Source: an uncultured Collinsella sp. (lineage in GTDB: Bacteria > Actinomycetota > Coriobacteriia > Coriobacteriales > Coriobacteriaceae). From it: DNA of 21,894 nt. Of the stretch, positions 6,135 through 16,200 are shown piece by piece. The stretch covers positions 1-21,894 of the forward strand of contig URVZ01000022.1 of NCBI GenBank assembly GCA_900551365.1, given 5' to 3'. Position numbers and translations under genes: made by a program. Under the pieces are notes generated by a model. That model saw nothing but the letters and a program-made list of their open reading frames with translations, made no database searches and had not been told where the DNA came from. Within the stretch, counting starts at the first letter, position 1. Every line of letters starts with the position of its first letter.

Positions 6135-7187
6135 CTATGCGTTCTTCTGAACTTTGAAGCGCTGCTTCAGCTGTCCGCAAGCGGCGTCAATATCGTTACC
6201 ACGGGAGTTACGAATCGTGGTCTCGATGCCACGGGACTCAAGACGACGCTGAAGATCCTCAACCTTATGAATCGGCGACGGCTTGAGCGGGCTACCCTCG
6301 ATGTCGTTAAGCTGAATGAGGTTAACGTGGCACAGCGTTCCCTCGCAGAAGTCGCAGAGCGCCTGCATTTCGGGATTCGTATCGTTGACGCCTTCGATCA
6401 TGGCATACTCATAGGTCGGGCGGCGGCCGGTCTTCTCGGTGTAGAGCTGAAGCGCTTCGTGAAGGCGAAGCAGCGTGTACTTCTTAACACCGGGCATGAG
6501 CTTATTGCGCGTCGACTGGATGGCGGAATGCAGGGAAACGGCAAGCGTGAACTGCTCGGGGATGTCGGCAAATTTGCGAATACCGGGAATAACGCCGCTG
6601 GTAGAGACGGTGAGGTGACGAGCGCCGATACCGATGCCATCGGGGTCGTTGAGGATTCGCAGCGCCTTGAGAACCTCGTCGTAGTTGGCAAACGGCTCGC
6701 CCTGGCCCATGAAGACAACGCTCGTGGCGCGCTCGCCAAAGTCGTTGGATACATGAAGTACCTGGTCGACGATCTCTTGAGCGGTCAGAGAGCGCTTGAG
6801 GCCGTTGAGACCGGTAGCGCAAAAGGCACAGCCCATGCCACAGCCTGCCTGGGTGGAAACGCAGACGGAAAGCTTGTTACGACGGGGCATGCCGACGGTC
6901 TCGACGGAAACGCCGTCGTGGTACTCGAGCAGATACTTGCGAGAGCCATCTTTGGAAACCTGCTTGGTGAGTTCAGTCGGCGTGTCAAAGGCAAAAGCCT
7001 CTTTAAGCTGCTCGCGGAAAGCCTTGGGAAGGTTGGTCATATCGTCAAACGAACAAACGTTCTTCTCAAAGACCCATTCGATGAGCTGCTTCGCGCGGAA
7101 GGCGGGCTGGCCAAGCTCGGCCACGAGCTCGCGAATATCGTTTTGGCTCAAGTCGCGAATGTCCTGAGATTTAGTCCTGGGATTCAT
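6135..7187 (-). CDS. rlmN: Dual-specificity 23S rRNA/tRNA (adenine-C2) methyltransferase RlmN
   Basis: RlmN is a radical-SAM enzyme that makes m2A at A2503 of 23S rRNA and A37 of some tRNAs. The 350-residue product has the cluster motif CGMGCAFC (Cys116, Cys120, Cys123), MGQGEPFANYD, and the C-terminal RGNDIDAACGQL with the catalytic cysteine at about 337. Length is typical. The start is ATG 7187 with AAAGG upstream. It is a single-gene minus-strand unit with a terminator at 6061-6097, and it diverges from ddl across 85 bp. The reverse-frame reading of this gene (plus strand) is long but is a shadow. Confidence 0.96.
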   Translation of the reverse strand: MNPRTKSQDIRDLSQNDIRELVAELGQPAFRAKQLIEWVFEKNVCSFDDMTNLPKAFREQLKEAFAFDTPTELTKQVSKDGSRKYLLEYHDGVSVETVGMPRRNKLSVCVSTQAGCGMGCAFCATGLNGLKRSLTAQEIVDQVLHVSNDFGERATSVVFMGQGEPFANYDEVLKALRILNDPDGIGIGARHLTVSTSGVIPGIRKFADIPEQFTLAVSLHSAIQSTRNKLMPGVKKYTLLRLHEALQLYTEKTGRRPTYEYAMIEGVNDTNPEMQALCDFCEGTLCHVNLIQLNDIEGSPLKPSPIHKVEDLQRRLESRGIETTIRNSRGNDIDAACGQLKQRFKVQKNA

Positions 7188-7202
7188 GGAAGCCTTTCGA
7201 TT

Positions 7203-7232
7203 TTGGGGAAACGTAGAGGGTATCGCTACAAT
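7203..7232 (+). promoter_or_regulatory. Possible promoter of ddl
   Basis: TACAAT at 7227-7232 is a good -10 box and resembles the -10 boxes before rpmH and purB. The best -35 at 18 bp spacing is a poor TTGGGG (7203-7208). It lies in the 85-bp gap between divergent rlmN and ddl. Confidence 0.35.
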
Positions 7233-7272
7233 ATGGTATCAGCTGCAGAAATTATAGAGGAGGAGTCTGCCC

Positions 7273-8238
7273 ATGCCGGGTAAAAGCCTAGAGAACATGC
7301 ACGTAGCGGTCTTGGCAGGCGGTCATTCCGCTGAGCGCGAGATCTCGCTCAATTCGGGAAAGAACGTCGTGGTTGCCTTGAAGGAGGCCGGCTACACTTC
7401 GGTGGAGCTGCTCGACACGGCTGCCGATGATTTTATGGTAACCATGGCGACCGGCGGCTTTGACGTGGCGTTTATCGCCATGCACGGTGCCGGCGGCGAG
7501 GATGGCGCCATGCAGGGCGCCATGGAGACCCTGGGTATCCCCTACACGGCCTCGGGCGTGCTTGCCAGCGCCTGCGGTGCCGACAAGGAGGTCTCTAAGC
7601 TCCTGTACGCCAAGGCGGGCATTCCCATTGCCCCCGGCCTCGCGCTCGAGGTGGGCGATGAAGTCGATATCGATCATATCGTCGAGGTTTGTGGCGAGCG
7701 CTGCTTTGTGAAGCCGGCCGTCAACGGTTCCAGCTATGGCATTTCCCTGGTCCATGAGCCCTCCGAGCTGCCCGCGGCAATCGCCAAGGCGTTTGCGTAC
7801 GGCGACAAAGTGCTGGTCGAGAAGTGCATCGAGGGTACCGAGATCACCGTCGGTGTGTACGGCGAGGACGACGTGCGCGCTCTGCCGATTGTCGAGATTC
7901 GCAAACCCGAGGACTGCGAGTTCTACGATCTGGACGTGAAATATGTCGACCCTACGGACATCCATCGCATTCCGGCGCAGATTTCACCCGAGAATTACGC
8001 TCGCGCTCAGGAGCTTGCCTGTGCTGCTCACAAGGCCCTCGGTTGCCTGGGTATCTCGCGCAGCGACTTTATCGTGAGTGAGGACGGCCCCGTTATCCTC
8101 GAGACCAATACCATTCCCGGCATGACCGATACGTCGCTGTATCCGGACGAGATCCGCCACACCGACGACATGACGTTCCCGCAGGTCTGTGACAGCCTGA
8201 TTCGTATGGGCCTTCGTCGAGCGGGCATTGCATGCTAA
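7273..8238 (+). CDS. ddl: D-alanine--D-alanine ligase
   Basis: Ddl joins two D-alanines with ATP, giving the dipeptide that ends the peptidoglycan stem peptide. The 321-residue product has the ATP-grasp motifs in order: AGGHSAEREISL (Glu21), HGAGGEDGAMQG, FVKPAVNGSSYGIS, EKCIEGTEITVGV and SRSDFIVSEDGPVILETNTIPGMT (shown here as separate segments). The metal-binding ETNTIPG and the substrate tyrosine in DVKY (Tyr224, matching E. coli DdlB Tyr216) are present. This favours a D-Ala-D-Ala ligase, not a D-lactate-type vancomycin-resistance ligase. GAGGAGG upstream of ATG 7273 supports the start. The last 7 bp overlap the next gene. Confidence 0.95.
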   Translation: MPGKSLENMHVAVLAGGHSAEREISLNSGKNVVVALKEAGYTSVELLDTAADDFMVTMATGGFDVAFIAMHGAGGEDGAMQGAMETLGIPYTASGVLASACGADKEVSKLLYAKAGIPIAPGLALEVGDEVDIDHIVEVCGERCFVKPAVNGSSYGISLVHEPSELPAAIAKAFAYGDKVLVEKCIEGTEITVGVYGEDDVRALPIVEIRKPEDCEFYDLDVKYVDPTDIHRIPAQISPENYARAQELACAAHKALGCLGISRSDFIVSEDGPVILETNTIPGMTDTSLYPDEIRHTDDMTFPQVCDSLIRMGLRRAGIAC

Positions 8239-11126
8239 TCGAGGACGCGGTTTCGTCAGGAACGCCGCAGTTTGTCATCGACTCCTATGCCACGCTTGCC
8301 GAACGCGCCAAAACGCAGTCCTTCGGCCTTATCGAGGAAGATGTGATTGTCCTCGATACCGAGACCACAGGTCTTTCGGTGCAGGACAATGAGCTGATCG
8401 AGATCTCGGCGGCCCGTCTTTCGGGCCGAGAGGTCGTCGACCGCTTCGATACCTTCGTGCATCCCAAGCAGCTGATTCCCGCCGAGATCACCGAGCTCAC
8501 GAGCATTACAAATGCCGATGTGGCAGATGCCCCGTCGGCCGTTGAGGCCGTAGCCGCTCTCGCCGATTTTGTCGGTGGTTGCCCGGTAATCGCACATAAC
8601 GCCACGTTCGACCGCTCGTTTATCGAGTCGGTCAAAGGCGGCGTCAACGTGAGCGATATCTGGATCGATTCGCTGGCGCTGTCGCGCATCGCGCTTCCGC
8701 GCCTGGCATCGCACAAGTTGTCTTTTATGGCCGATCTGTTTGGCTGTGACTCGGTATCACACCGTGCCAATGCCGACGTCGACGCCCTGTGTGGCGTATG
8801 GCGCGTGTTGCTCGTGGCGCTCACCGACTTGCCTCAGGGCCTCATGGCGCGCCTAGCCGACATGCATCCGGATGTGCCTTGGTCCTATCGTCCTATCTTC
8901 TCATTCTTGGCAGGGCAGAACCCTGGTTCTATCTTCTCTCTCAGCGCCGCTCGTGCTGACGTTCTCAAGGCCGATCGCGCCGACGATCGGGTGGACGCCG
9001 ACGAACTGCCGGTCCTCAAGATGCCGAGTCGTGAGGAGATTGAGGCAGACTATGCGCCAGGTGGCCTGGTCAATCGCATGTATCCCACCTACGAGCCGCG
9101 TGATGAGCAGATCGCGATGGCGCTCGAGGTCCGCGATGCGCTGGTCACGGGCACTCATCGTGTAATTGAGGCGGGCACGGGCGTCGGCAAATCGATGGCC
9201 TATCTGGTGCCTTTTGCCGAGGCAGCGCGCCGTAACAACATCACGGTTGGTATTGCGACCAAATCGAACAATCTTGCCGACCAGCTCATGTACCATGAGC
9301 TGCCAAAACTTGCCGAGCAACTGGACGGTGGTCTGTCATTTTGCGCTCTCAAGGGGTATGACCACTATCCATGCCTGCGCAAGCTTGAGCGCATGAGCCG
9401 CGGCCAGGTCGAGATTACCACCAAGCGCGATCCGGCGGACACGCTCACGGCGGTCGCGGTCATTATGGCGTACGTCTGCCAATCAGCCGATGGCGACCTC
9501 GACTCGCTCGGCATTCGGTGGCGCAGCGTCAACCGTCCCGACTTTACGACGGCCTCGCGCGAGTGTGCTCGTCGCCTCTGCCCGTTTTTCCCTGATAAAT
9601 GTTTGGTCCACGGCGCTCGCCGTCGTGCGGCGCATGCCGATGTGGTGGTCACCAACCATTCCCTGCTGTTCCGCAATGTCGCGGCCGAGGGCAGGATTTT
9701 ACCTCCGATTCGTCATTGGGTAATCGACGAGGCCCATTCCATCGAGCGCGAGGCGCGCCGCCAGTGGGCGCGCGTGGTGTCGGCGGACGAATCACACGTT
9801 CTGTTTGAGCGCCTGGGTGGCTCGAGCACCGGCGCGCTAAGCCAGGTTTCCCGTGATTTGGCAACCTCCGAGGGCTCTACGCTCTATCTGGGCCTTACTG
9901 CCAAGGCGACGTCGACGGTTGCGCGCGCGAGCATGGCAATCGCCGACGTGTTCGATGGCGTTCGCGAGCTCGGCCGCCGTGCGCGTGGGGGTTATGACAA
10001 TGCCAATCTATGGATTGGCCCCGAGCTGCGCGAATCTGACGACTGGCATGATTTCTTACAGTCGGCCTACACTGGCATCGACGCATTGGAACAGGCTGAC
10101 AAGAGCGTCGACGCGCTGGTGCAAGCCGTCGCCGCCGACAAGCCCGAGGTTGTTGTTGACCTGGGTGATATCTCGCGTCGCCTGCACGAGCTGGTCGAGA
10201 ACCTCAAACTCATCATTGATGGCACCGATGAACACTACGTGTATTCGCTGCAGGTCAATCGCAGGCTGCGTGCCGGCGGAGAGTCGATGACCGCAGAGCG
10301 CATCGACATTGGCGAGGCCTTGGCAACCGAGTGGCTGCCCGAGGTTCACACGGCTATCTTTGCCTCGGCGACTATGACGGTGTCCAAAAGCTTTGAACAC
10401 TTTAACCATGCGGTCGGCCTCGATCGCATCGGTGCTTCAACATCCTCATCGCTGCACTTGGACTCGAGCTACGACTTCGATTCGAACATGGCTGTAGTCG
10501 TTGCGGGCGATATCCCCGATCCGCGCGATCGCGAGAGCTATCTTACGGCGCTCGAGCGCGTGCTGGTCGACGCCCATCTTGCCATGGGCGGATCGGTGCT
10601 CACACTGTTCACCAATCGGCGCGACATGGAAGACCTGTACGCCCGCGTTGAGCCCAAGATGGCCCGTGCGGGTCTGGAGCTCGACTGCCAGCAGCGCAAC
10701 TCATCTCCTCGTCGCCTGCGCGACCGGTTTATCAACGAGCCGACCTCGTCGCTTTTTGCGCTTAAGGCCTTCTGGGAGGGGTTTGACGCCAGCGGCGAGA
10801 CGCTGCGTTGCGTCATCATTCCCAAGCTGCCGTTCTCGAGCCCCACGGACCCGCTCTCGTGCGAGCGCAACCTGCGCGAAGACCGCGCTTGGGCGCGCTA
10901 TTCGCTGCCCGAGGCGGTGCTCGAGGTTAAGCAGGCGGCCGGCCGCCTTATCCGCTCGTCGACCGATTGCGGCGTGCTGATTCTGGCCGACCCGCGCCTG
11001 GTGACGAAGGGCTACGGAAAGAAGTTCTTAACGTCGCTGCCCACGAGCTCCTACCAGCGCATCGAATCGGCGCAGATCGGTCACTATCTGCAACTGTGGC
11101 GCGCACGTCACGAGCGGCGGCGCTAA
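8232..11126 (+). CDS. dinG: DnaQ-like exonuclease fused to DinG-type Fe-S helicase
   Basis: The 964-residue protein fuses two domains. Residues 36-190 are a DEDDh 3'-5' exonuclease: VLDTETTG (Asp42, Glu44), AHNATFDRSF (Asp127) and HRANAD (His177, Asp182). From about 280 it is an XPD/DinG superfamily 2 helicase: Walker A EAGTGVGKS (313-321), four cysteines placed for a 4Fe-4S cluster (Cys381, 445, 450, 457), VTNHSLL, DEAH box IDEAH (498-502), and C-terminal motifs WEGFDASG and QAAGRLIRS. All key residues are intact. Similar fusions are annotated DinG in Gram-positive bacteria, with likely roles in repair or resolving RNA-DNA or quadruplex structures. The start overlaps ddl by 7 bp with only a weak ribosome site, so coupling is likely. 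It converges with the WYL genes, overlapping by 4 bp. Confidence 0.93.
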   Translation: MLIEDAVSSGTPQFVIDSYATLAERAKTQSFGLIEEDVIVLDTETTGLSVQDNELIEISAARLSGREVVDRFDTFVHPKQLIPAEITELTSITNADVADAPSAVEAVAALADFVGGCPVIAHNATFDRSFIESVKGGVNVSDIWIDSLALSRIALPRLASHKLSFMADLFGCDSVSHRANADVDALCGVWRVLLVALTDLPQGLMARLADMHPDVPWSYRPIFSFLAGQNPGSIFSLSAARADVLKADRADDRVDADELPVLKMPSREEIEADYAPGGLVNRMYPTYEPRDEQIAMALEVRDALVTGTHRVIEAGTGVGKSMAYLVPFAEAARRNNITVGIATKSNNLADQLMYHELPKLAEQLDGGLSFCALKGYDHYPCLRKLERMSRGQVEITTKRDPADTLTAVAVIMAYVCQSADGDLDSLGIRWRSVNRPDFTTASRECARRLCPFFPDKCLVHGARRRAAHADVVVTNHSLLFRNVAAEGRILPPIRHWVIDEAHSIEREARRQWARVVSADESHVLFERLGGSSTGALSQVSRDLATSEGSTLYLGLTAKATSTVARASMAIADVFDGVRELGRRARGGYDNANLWIGPELRESDDWHDFLQSAYTGIDALEQADKSVDALVQAVAADKPEVVVDLGDISRRLHELVENLKLIIDGTDEHYVYSLQVNRRLRAGGESMTAERIDIGEALATEWLPEVHTAIFASATMTVSKSFEHFNHAVGLDRIGASTSSSLHLDSSYDFDSNMAVVVAGDIPDPRDRESYLTALERVLVDAHLAMGGSVLTLFTNRRDMEDLYARVEPKMARAGLELDCQQRNSSPRRLRDRFINEPTSSLFALKAFWEGFDASGETLRCVIIPKLPFSSPTDPLSCERNLREDRAWARYSLPEAVLEVKQAAGRLIRSSTDCGVLILADPRLVTKGYGKKFLTSLPTSSYQRIESAQIGHYLQLWRARHERRR

Positions 11127-12040
11127 AGCGGACAGACGAGGGTTTTTGCCATATCGCACAGACGCTTTGACAGGGCGGGGTCATCCAAGATGCGGATGGC
11201 TCCGCCCGCTGCGATTACCTGGCTCAGTAGCCAACGCTCGGAGCCGTAATGCACGGTTACCGTTGCCATGTCTGCCCCGCTGCGCTCGATTAGGGTGATG
11301 CCGGCCCAGTCCAGATGCTCCGCCATATCGAATGGCATCAAGAGCTTTGCGCTACGCTGCGTCCGGGCAAGGGAATCGTGGAGGGATGCGACGTCCGGTG
11401 TGTGAGGCACGACGGAGTCTTCCGTCAAGGTGAGTCCCTCGATTTTATCCATGCGATAGGTGCGCTGCTCATCGATCGCGATGTCCCAGGCAATCAGGTA
11501 TGTTTGGTCGCCGTTTGCCGTAATGCGCAAGGGGTCGACCAGACGCTCGCGTGGCCGCGCATCGTCCATCGAGCGATACGAGATGCGGCAACGAACACCG
11601 TCCTGAATGGCGCAGCTCAGCTGCTGCCAGTGCGACCCGTGGTTGACGGTGTCAAAGACGCGCTGGTTATAGCCGAGCTCTTCGGGCAGAAGGGCATGTC
11701 GAATCCGAGCTGCCGTCTGCGGCTCGATCCCCAACGATTCAAGTTCATGGTTGAGCACGGCGCCCTCGGCGGCACTCAGGCGCAACGGTAGCACGCGCCC
11801 GGCGTCACCAGTGAGGGCCACGCGCTCGCCGCGGCATTCGCAGATGATGCGCGCGCCCGATTCTCGGTCCGCGAGCGTCGAGACGATCTCGAGAATCTCG
11901 TCGAGCGACGCCCCCGTGATGTCAAAGCGGCTGCAAATCTCGGTTCGTGTCATGCCGCCATCGCCGGCGGCGTAGAGGGCCTCCATGATGTCGATGGCGC
12001 GCGAGAGTCTCTGCTCGCTGGTGAGTTTACGCACGGGCAT
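11123..12040 (-). CDS. WYL-domain transcriptional regulator, PafC-like (second of pair)
   Basis: The 305-residue protein fits the PafB/PafC layout: an N-terminal winged-helix part (about 5-70, SEQRLSRAIDIMEALYAAGDGG and following helices), a middle helical segment, and a WYL ligand-sensing domain around residues 150-215. There TYLIAWDIAIDEQRTYRMDKI contains the WYL-type strand and the Arg-rich RTYRMDKI. A further C-terminal domain is typical of the family. The ATG at 12040 lies within the end of the upstream WYL gene (14-bp overlap), so the two are one operon. An AAAGGA lies 12 nt before the start, rather far. The stop overlaps the end of the DinG gene on the other strand. By family knowledge it probably acts as a heterodimer with its neighbour; its targets are unknown. 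Confidence 0.85.
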   Translation of the reverse strand: MPVRKLTSEQRLSRAIDIMEALYAAGDGGMTRTEICSRFDITGASLDEILEIVSTLADRESGARIICECRGERVALTGDAGRVLPLRLSAAEGAVLNHELESLGIEPQTAARIRHALLPEELGYNQRVFDTVNHGSHWQQLSCAIQDGVRCRISYRSMDDARPRERLVDPLRITANGDQTYLIAWDIAIDEQRTYRMDKIEGLTLTEDSVVPHTPDVASLHDSLARTQRSAKLLMPFDMAEHLDWAGITLIERSGADMATVTVHYGSERWLLSQVIAAGGAIRILDDPALSKRLCDMAKTLVCPL

Positions 12041-13049
12041 GCTCGTGCACCGTCCTTTCTATGAGGTGGTTCCACGCCTGCTTGAGCGATTTGGGGGCCA
12101 TGGGCCTCATGCCGTCCATGGCGTGGGCCATGCAAAATGAGGCGGCGGCTTCAAGGTCACGCACGTCAACGGTCCAGGTCCATCCCGCATCGGTGTGTGC
12201 GAGCTCACCTCGCCCGCGCGTGAGGCCGTTGATCATATCGATCTGCGTCTGAGGACCGAACGAGAACGTGGCTGCAACGGGCGGTCGGTCGGCAAAATCG
12301 AATTCAAAGAACAGATAGTCGTTGAGATTGAAGTCTGCAGGGATGGCGTAGGCCTTCGAAGGACGCCAAGCGCGAACGATACGGTCGCAGCGGAATGTCC
12401 TGATGTCGTCGGTGGCATTGTCGAGGCCACAGAAGTACGCCACGCCCTCGCGCTCGAACATGCCGTAGACGCAGGCGGTACGTTCTTTCTGCTCGCCGCG
12501 TCCGTTCTGATATAAAAATCGCAGCGCGCATCGCTCGGCAAAGGCGCTCCATACCGCATCGACGGTGGGAGAGCGGCGGATCGGTGCTTCGTCCACCGCC
12601 GACATGCCGGTGAGGTAGGCAATTTTGGAGCGAATATCGGCAAGCGGCGCGGCAAAGGTGGAAGAGCCGGCCGCTAGTGTCTGGTCGATGGCGTTGAGCA
12701 GGATATCGGCGTCGTCTGCGGTGATGAGGCCGCCTGCTGCAAAGGTGTGCTCGCGGTCGATTGTCCACGAGCTTTCCTCGGTCTCCTGCGCACCGGCGGG
12801 GCGAACCTCCTTGATTAAGATGCCACGCTCGAGCAGTTTGTCACGATCGCGCCGAAACTTGCGCTTATCCGAGTCGATATTGCCCGAGCCATATCCCAGG
12901 TCAGAATCCAAGACGATCTGCTCGGTCGTCAGCGGTTCGGGGGAGCTGTTGAGCACAAAGAAAAGATTGAGGATGCGCTGAGCCGTTTTATCGAAACCGG
13001 GCTCCGAATTCCCCTTTTTAATTGTCGCGGTCGCGTCGCTTGCCGTCAT
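12027..13049 (-). CDS. WYL-domain transcriptional regulator, PafB-like (first of pair)
   Basis: The 340-residue protein has a helix-turn-helix region at about 18-90 (TAQRILNLFFVLNSSPEPLT, then LDSDLGYGS and KRKFRRDRDKLLERGI, the pattern of WYL-family regulators). It also has a WYL domain at about 175-240 with VAYFCGLDNATDDIRTFRCDRI, where AYFCG stands at the WYL position. A C-terminal extension follows. The start is ATG 13049 with GAGGA 5 nt upstream. It is the first gene of the two-gene minus-strand operon. In mycobacteria, PafBC controls the main LexA-independent DNA-damage response and responds to single-stranded DNA. The same role here is a reasonable guess, made more interesting by the DinG-type neighbour. 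Confidence 0.85.
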   Translation of the reverse strand: MTASDATATIKKGNSEPGFDKTAQRILNLFFVLNSSPEPLTTEQIVLDSDLGYGSGNIDSDKRKFRRDRDKLLERGILIKEVRPAGAQETEESSWTIDREHTFAAGGLITADDADILLNAIDQTLAAGSSTFAAPLADIRSKIAYLTGMSAVDEAPIRRSPTVDAVWSAFAERCALRFLYQNGRGEQKERTACVYGMFEREGVAYFCGLDNATDDIRTFRCDRIVRAWRPSKAYAIPADFNLNDYLFFEFDFADRPPVAATFSFGPQTQIDMINGLTRGRGELAHTDAGWTWTVDVRDLEAAASFCMAHAMDGMRPMAPKSLKQAWNHLIERTVHEHARA

Positions 13050-13173
13050 AGAGTCCTCGCATGAGAAGGTGGTTTGCTGCCATGATTTTAGTCCGATATG
13101 GAGATTAGGCTATATCCTTGTCCGCTCGAGGCGTTAAGATGGCCCGAATTCGGTCGTTTGCGCTCGCTCGGGG

Positions 13174-13179
13174 TATACT
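13174..13179 (+). promoter_or_regulatory. Possible -10 box for the M28-like gene
   Basis: TATACT is a strong -10 match, 69 bp before the ATG at 13248, in the 198-bp gap between the divergent WYL and M28-like genes. I see no convincing -35 at 16-18 bp. I find nothing else firm in this gap. Confidence 0.35.
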
Positions 13180-13247
13180 TTCGACTATATACGGTTCTAA
13201 TGTGCATGCATTGGGCCTATTTGTCGGATTATGGATGTGGAGCGCAC

Positions 13248-16200
13248 ATGGCGAACACCCAGAACTATATTAACCACCTGCTGCAGAACACCGGCATTAC
13301 GCCGGCATGCAGCGAAGAAGAGCGCTTGGCTGCCGAGGATATCGCTCAGATCTTCCGCAACCACGGCTTTGACCCCGAGGTTCAGGAGTTCAATGCCCCG
13401 GCGCCCAGTAGATTGGCATTTGCCGTTACCGGTATTCTTGCGTTTGCCGGCGCCCTGCTGATGGGCATCGGCGGCGGTATCGGCTTGGTCGGCACCTTGC
13501 TGGCCATTGTCGGCGCCGTTCTTTACGTGCTCGAGCGCACGGGCCACCCCGTGGTTTCGCGCCTGGGCAAGACGGGCGTGAGCCAAAATGTCATCGCCTA
13601 CCACAAGGCCTCGGGCCCGCTCGCGTCTCCGCGCAACCGCCCGGTGGTCGTTGTCGCACACTACGACTCTCCCCGTGCTGAGCTGCTCGCCCGCGAGCCC
13701 TATGCTTCGTATCGTGCGCTCATCGCCAAGCTGTTGCCCGTTGCCACGATTGCCCCTGCTGCCGTTGCCATCCTGCGTATCCTGCCGCTCCCCGGCGCGC
13801 TCAAGGTTCTGCTGTGGATTGTCGCGATCCTCGCTTCCCTCGTTGCACTTGCCAACGCGGCAAACATCATCTCTAACCGCCACGTTCTTCCCTATACGTC
13901 CGGCGCGGTGTGCAACAAGTCTTCTGTCGCCGCTATGCTCGGCGTTATGGACAACGTTGCTCCCTTCCAGGGCGAGAACGAGTTTCCCGACGATGTTCCG
14001 TTCGATACCTATTTTGGGGAGCAGAAACGTCGTGCCGAGGAAATGGCGCGCGCGGCGGCGGAGTATGCCGCGGCTCAGCAGCAAAACGACTACGGCAACA
14101 CCATCGAGTATGAAGAGCCTACCTACGCCGAGGACGAGTTCGGTCAGCCGATTGCTCCCGACGCTCAAACCGAGCCCGAACAGGGTGAGGCTTTCGACGA
14201 GCAGATCGAGGGCTTTGAGGGTGCGTCTGCCGACGAGACGCTGATTGGCGCCATCGTGCCCGAGGATCAGAATCAGGCTGTCCAGGCCGAAGAGTTCAAT
14301 GACGAGGTTCCCGCTGCCGAGCCGGCGGAGGAGCCTGCCGCGGCTGAGCCCGAGCCCAAGCTCTATCGCAATGCCGCCGGCAACATCCGCTTTGGTTCGG
14401 ATGCCATCCGTGCGCTCGGAATGCTTCCCGAGTCCTGCACGCTCGATTACGAGGAGGGCGAGGAGCCGACGTTTGAGCCCGAGCCTGCCCCCGTTGTCAC
14501 CGTGGATGATGAGTCTGCCGCGGTTACCGCTGCCGTTGCCGAGCCCGAGGCGGTGTCCGCGATCGATTCCGCGGCAGGACTGGACATTTTGGCTCCCGCC
14601 GCGCCGGCGCAAGACGTTGCGGACGAGGCTGACGACGATTACGTTGAACAGCCGAGGCGCGTGTCTTACGAGAGCGATACTGATTTCTCGGCCGAGATTC
14701 CCGCGGCAACGCCCCATGCCGATATTGCATCCGCGTTCTCTTCGATTGGCGCCAGCGCTTCCAACTTCTTTAAAGGCGCGCTTGCAAAGGGCAAGAAATT
14801 TGTCGACGATTTTGAGGAGAAGCGCGCTGCCGCACGCGAGGCTGCCGAGCAGGAGGCTATCGCTCAGCAGCAGGCAGCCGAGGCGGCACGTGAGCTCGCG
14901 GCGCAAGAGTTCGAGCAGAACGAGGCTGTGCAGTCCGTGCCCGTCGACGCCGCTGAAGCTACGACGTCTTTCGAGGCCCAGCAGCACGTCGATAGCACCA
15001 TGTCGTTTGATGCCGCACAGTTCGATTCCACGATAACGTTTGAAAAGCAAGGCACCGCGATTGCCGAGCCCCTTTCTGCTTCCGATGAGCAGGACGACGC
15101 GGCAGACGATGACGAGACCATTGATGCTGCCGAAATTCAGGATGCTGCCGAGGACGAGCCCGTCGAGGCCAACTCTGACGAAGAGCAGTACGCGGCAGCC
15201 GAGCAAGATGATTCGACCGAGGTCGAGCAGGAGGAAGTGTCTGCGGTTTCCGAGACTCCCGAGACAGATGAGTCGAGGCCTTACTCCACGCAGATTTTCA
15301 CCATGCCGACCCCGAGTGGTTCCGGTGCCACGGTTGCCGATACTGCTCCCACCCAGGACGAAACGGTCGATTCCCTTATGGCCCAGATTTCCTCCCAGGC
15401 ATCACCGCGTCCGCAGATGAATGTTCCCGATCCGGCGTCGGCTCCGTCGCCCGCACCTTCCTCGTCTCCGCTGGCTTCGGTTCCCGATCCGTCGCTACCG
15501 TCGATGAAGCAGGCAAACGTTGCGTCTCGCACGTCGCTGTTCGACCTTCCCGACCCCTCCGCGCAGGTCAACGACCCCTTTGCTACCGCCCAGGGTCCCG
15601 AACCCACATCGGCACCCGTTGTGCCTCCCATGCCCGTTGCGTCGGGCGCTCAGCCGATCGAGACCATTTCGGCTCCCGCCCCGGCGGCACCCAAGTCTCG
15701 CAAGCGCGGCCTGGGCGGCCTGTTCGGTCGTAAAAAGAAAAACGAGCAGGACAGCATGAGTGACTGGCTGGGCGTCGAAGACGATTACGATGCCAAGAAG
15801 TCCGGTCGCGGTATCGGTTCGTGGGATAACTTCGAGGACGATAATGACGGCTGGAAGGGCGGCGCTACGTCTTCCGACGGCGCTTCTTCCGAAGATATGC
15901 TCTCGGCTGTCGCCTCTATGGGCGATGATGAGCTGCTCGGTCACGATATCTGGTTTGTGGCAACGGGCGCCTCGGATTGCGATGGCGCCGGTATGAAGGC
16001 TTTCTTGGCTTCGCATCGCGATAAGCTCCGCGGCGTATTCTTCATCAATCTCGAATCCGTTGGCGCCGGTAGGCTTTCGGTGGTGACGGTTGAGGGCGAA
16101 CAGCAGCTGCTCAAGGGCGATCGCCGCATCATGAACCTGGTCAGCAAGGTGTGCAAGTCGTTCCATGTCGATTGTGGCGCGCTCGAGATGCCCTATGCCA

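Noticed and set aside
6267..7283. 338-codon plus-strand frame opposite rlmN
   Set aside because: rlmN has all radical-SAM motifs on the minus strand, and this frame is its shadow.
13098..13247. N-terminal extension of the M28-like protein
   Set aside because: There is no ribosome site at 13098, a likely -10 box lies within the extension, and ATG 13248 has GGAG at good spacing.
13197..15206. 669-codon open frame on the minus strand opposite the M28-like gene
   Set aside because: It is a mirror frame of a GC-rich, Ala/Glu/Pro-rich coding sequence. It has a Leu/Gly/Arg-heavy composition, no ribosome site and no recognisable motif.
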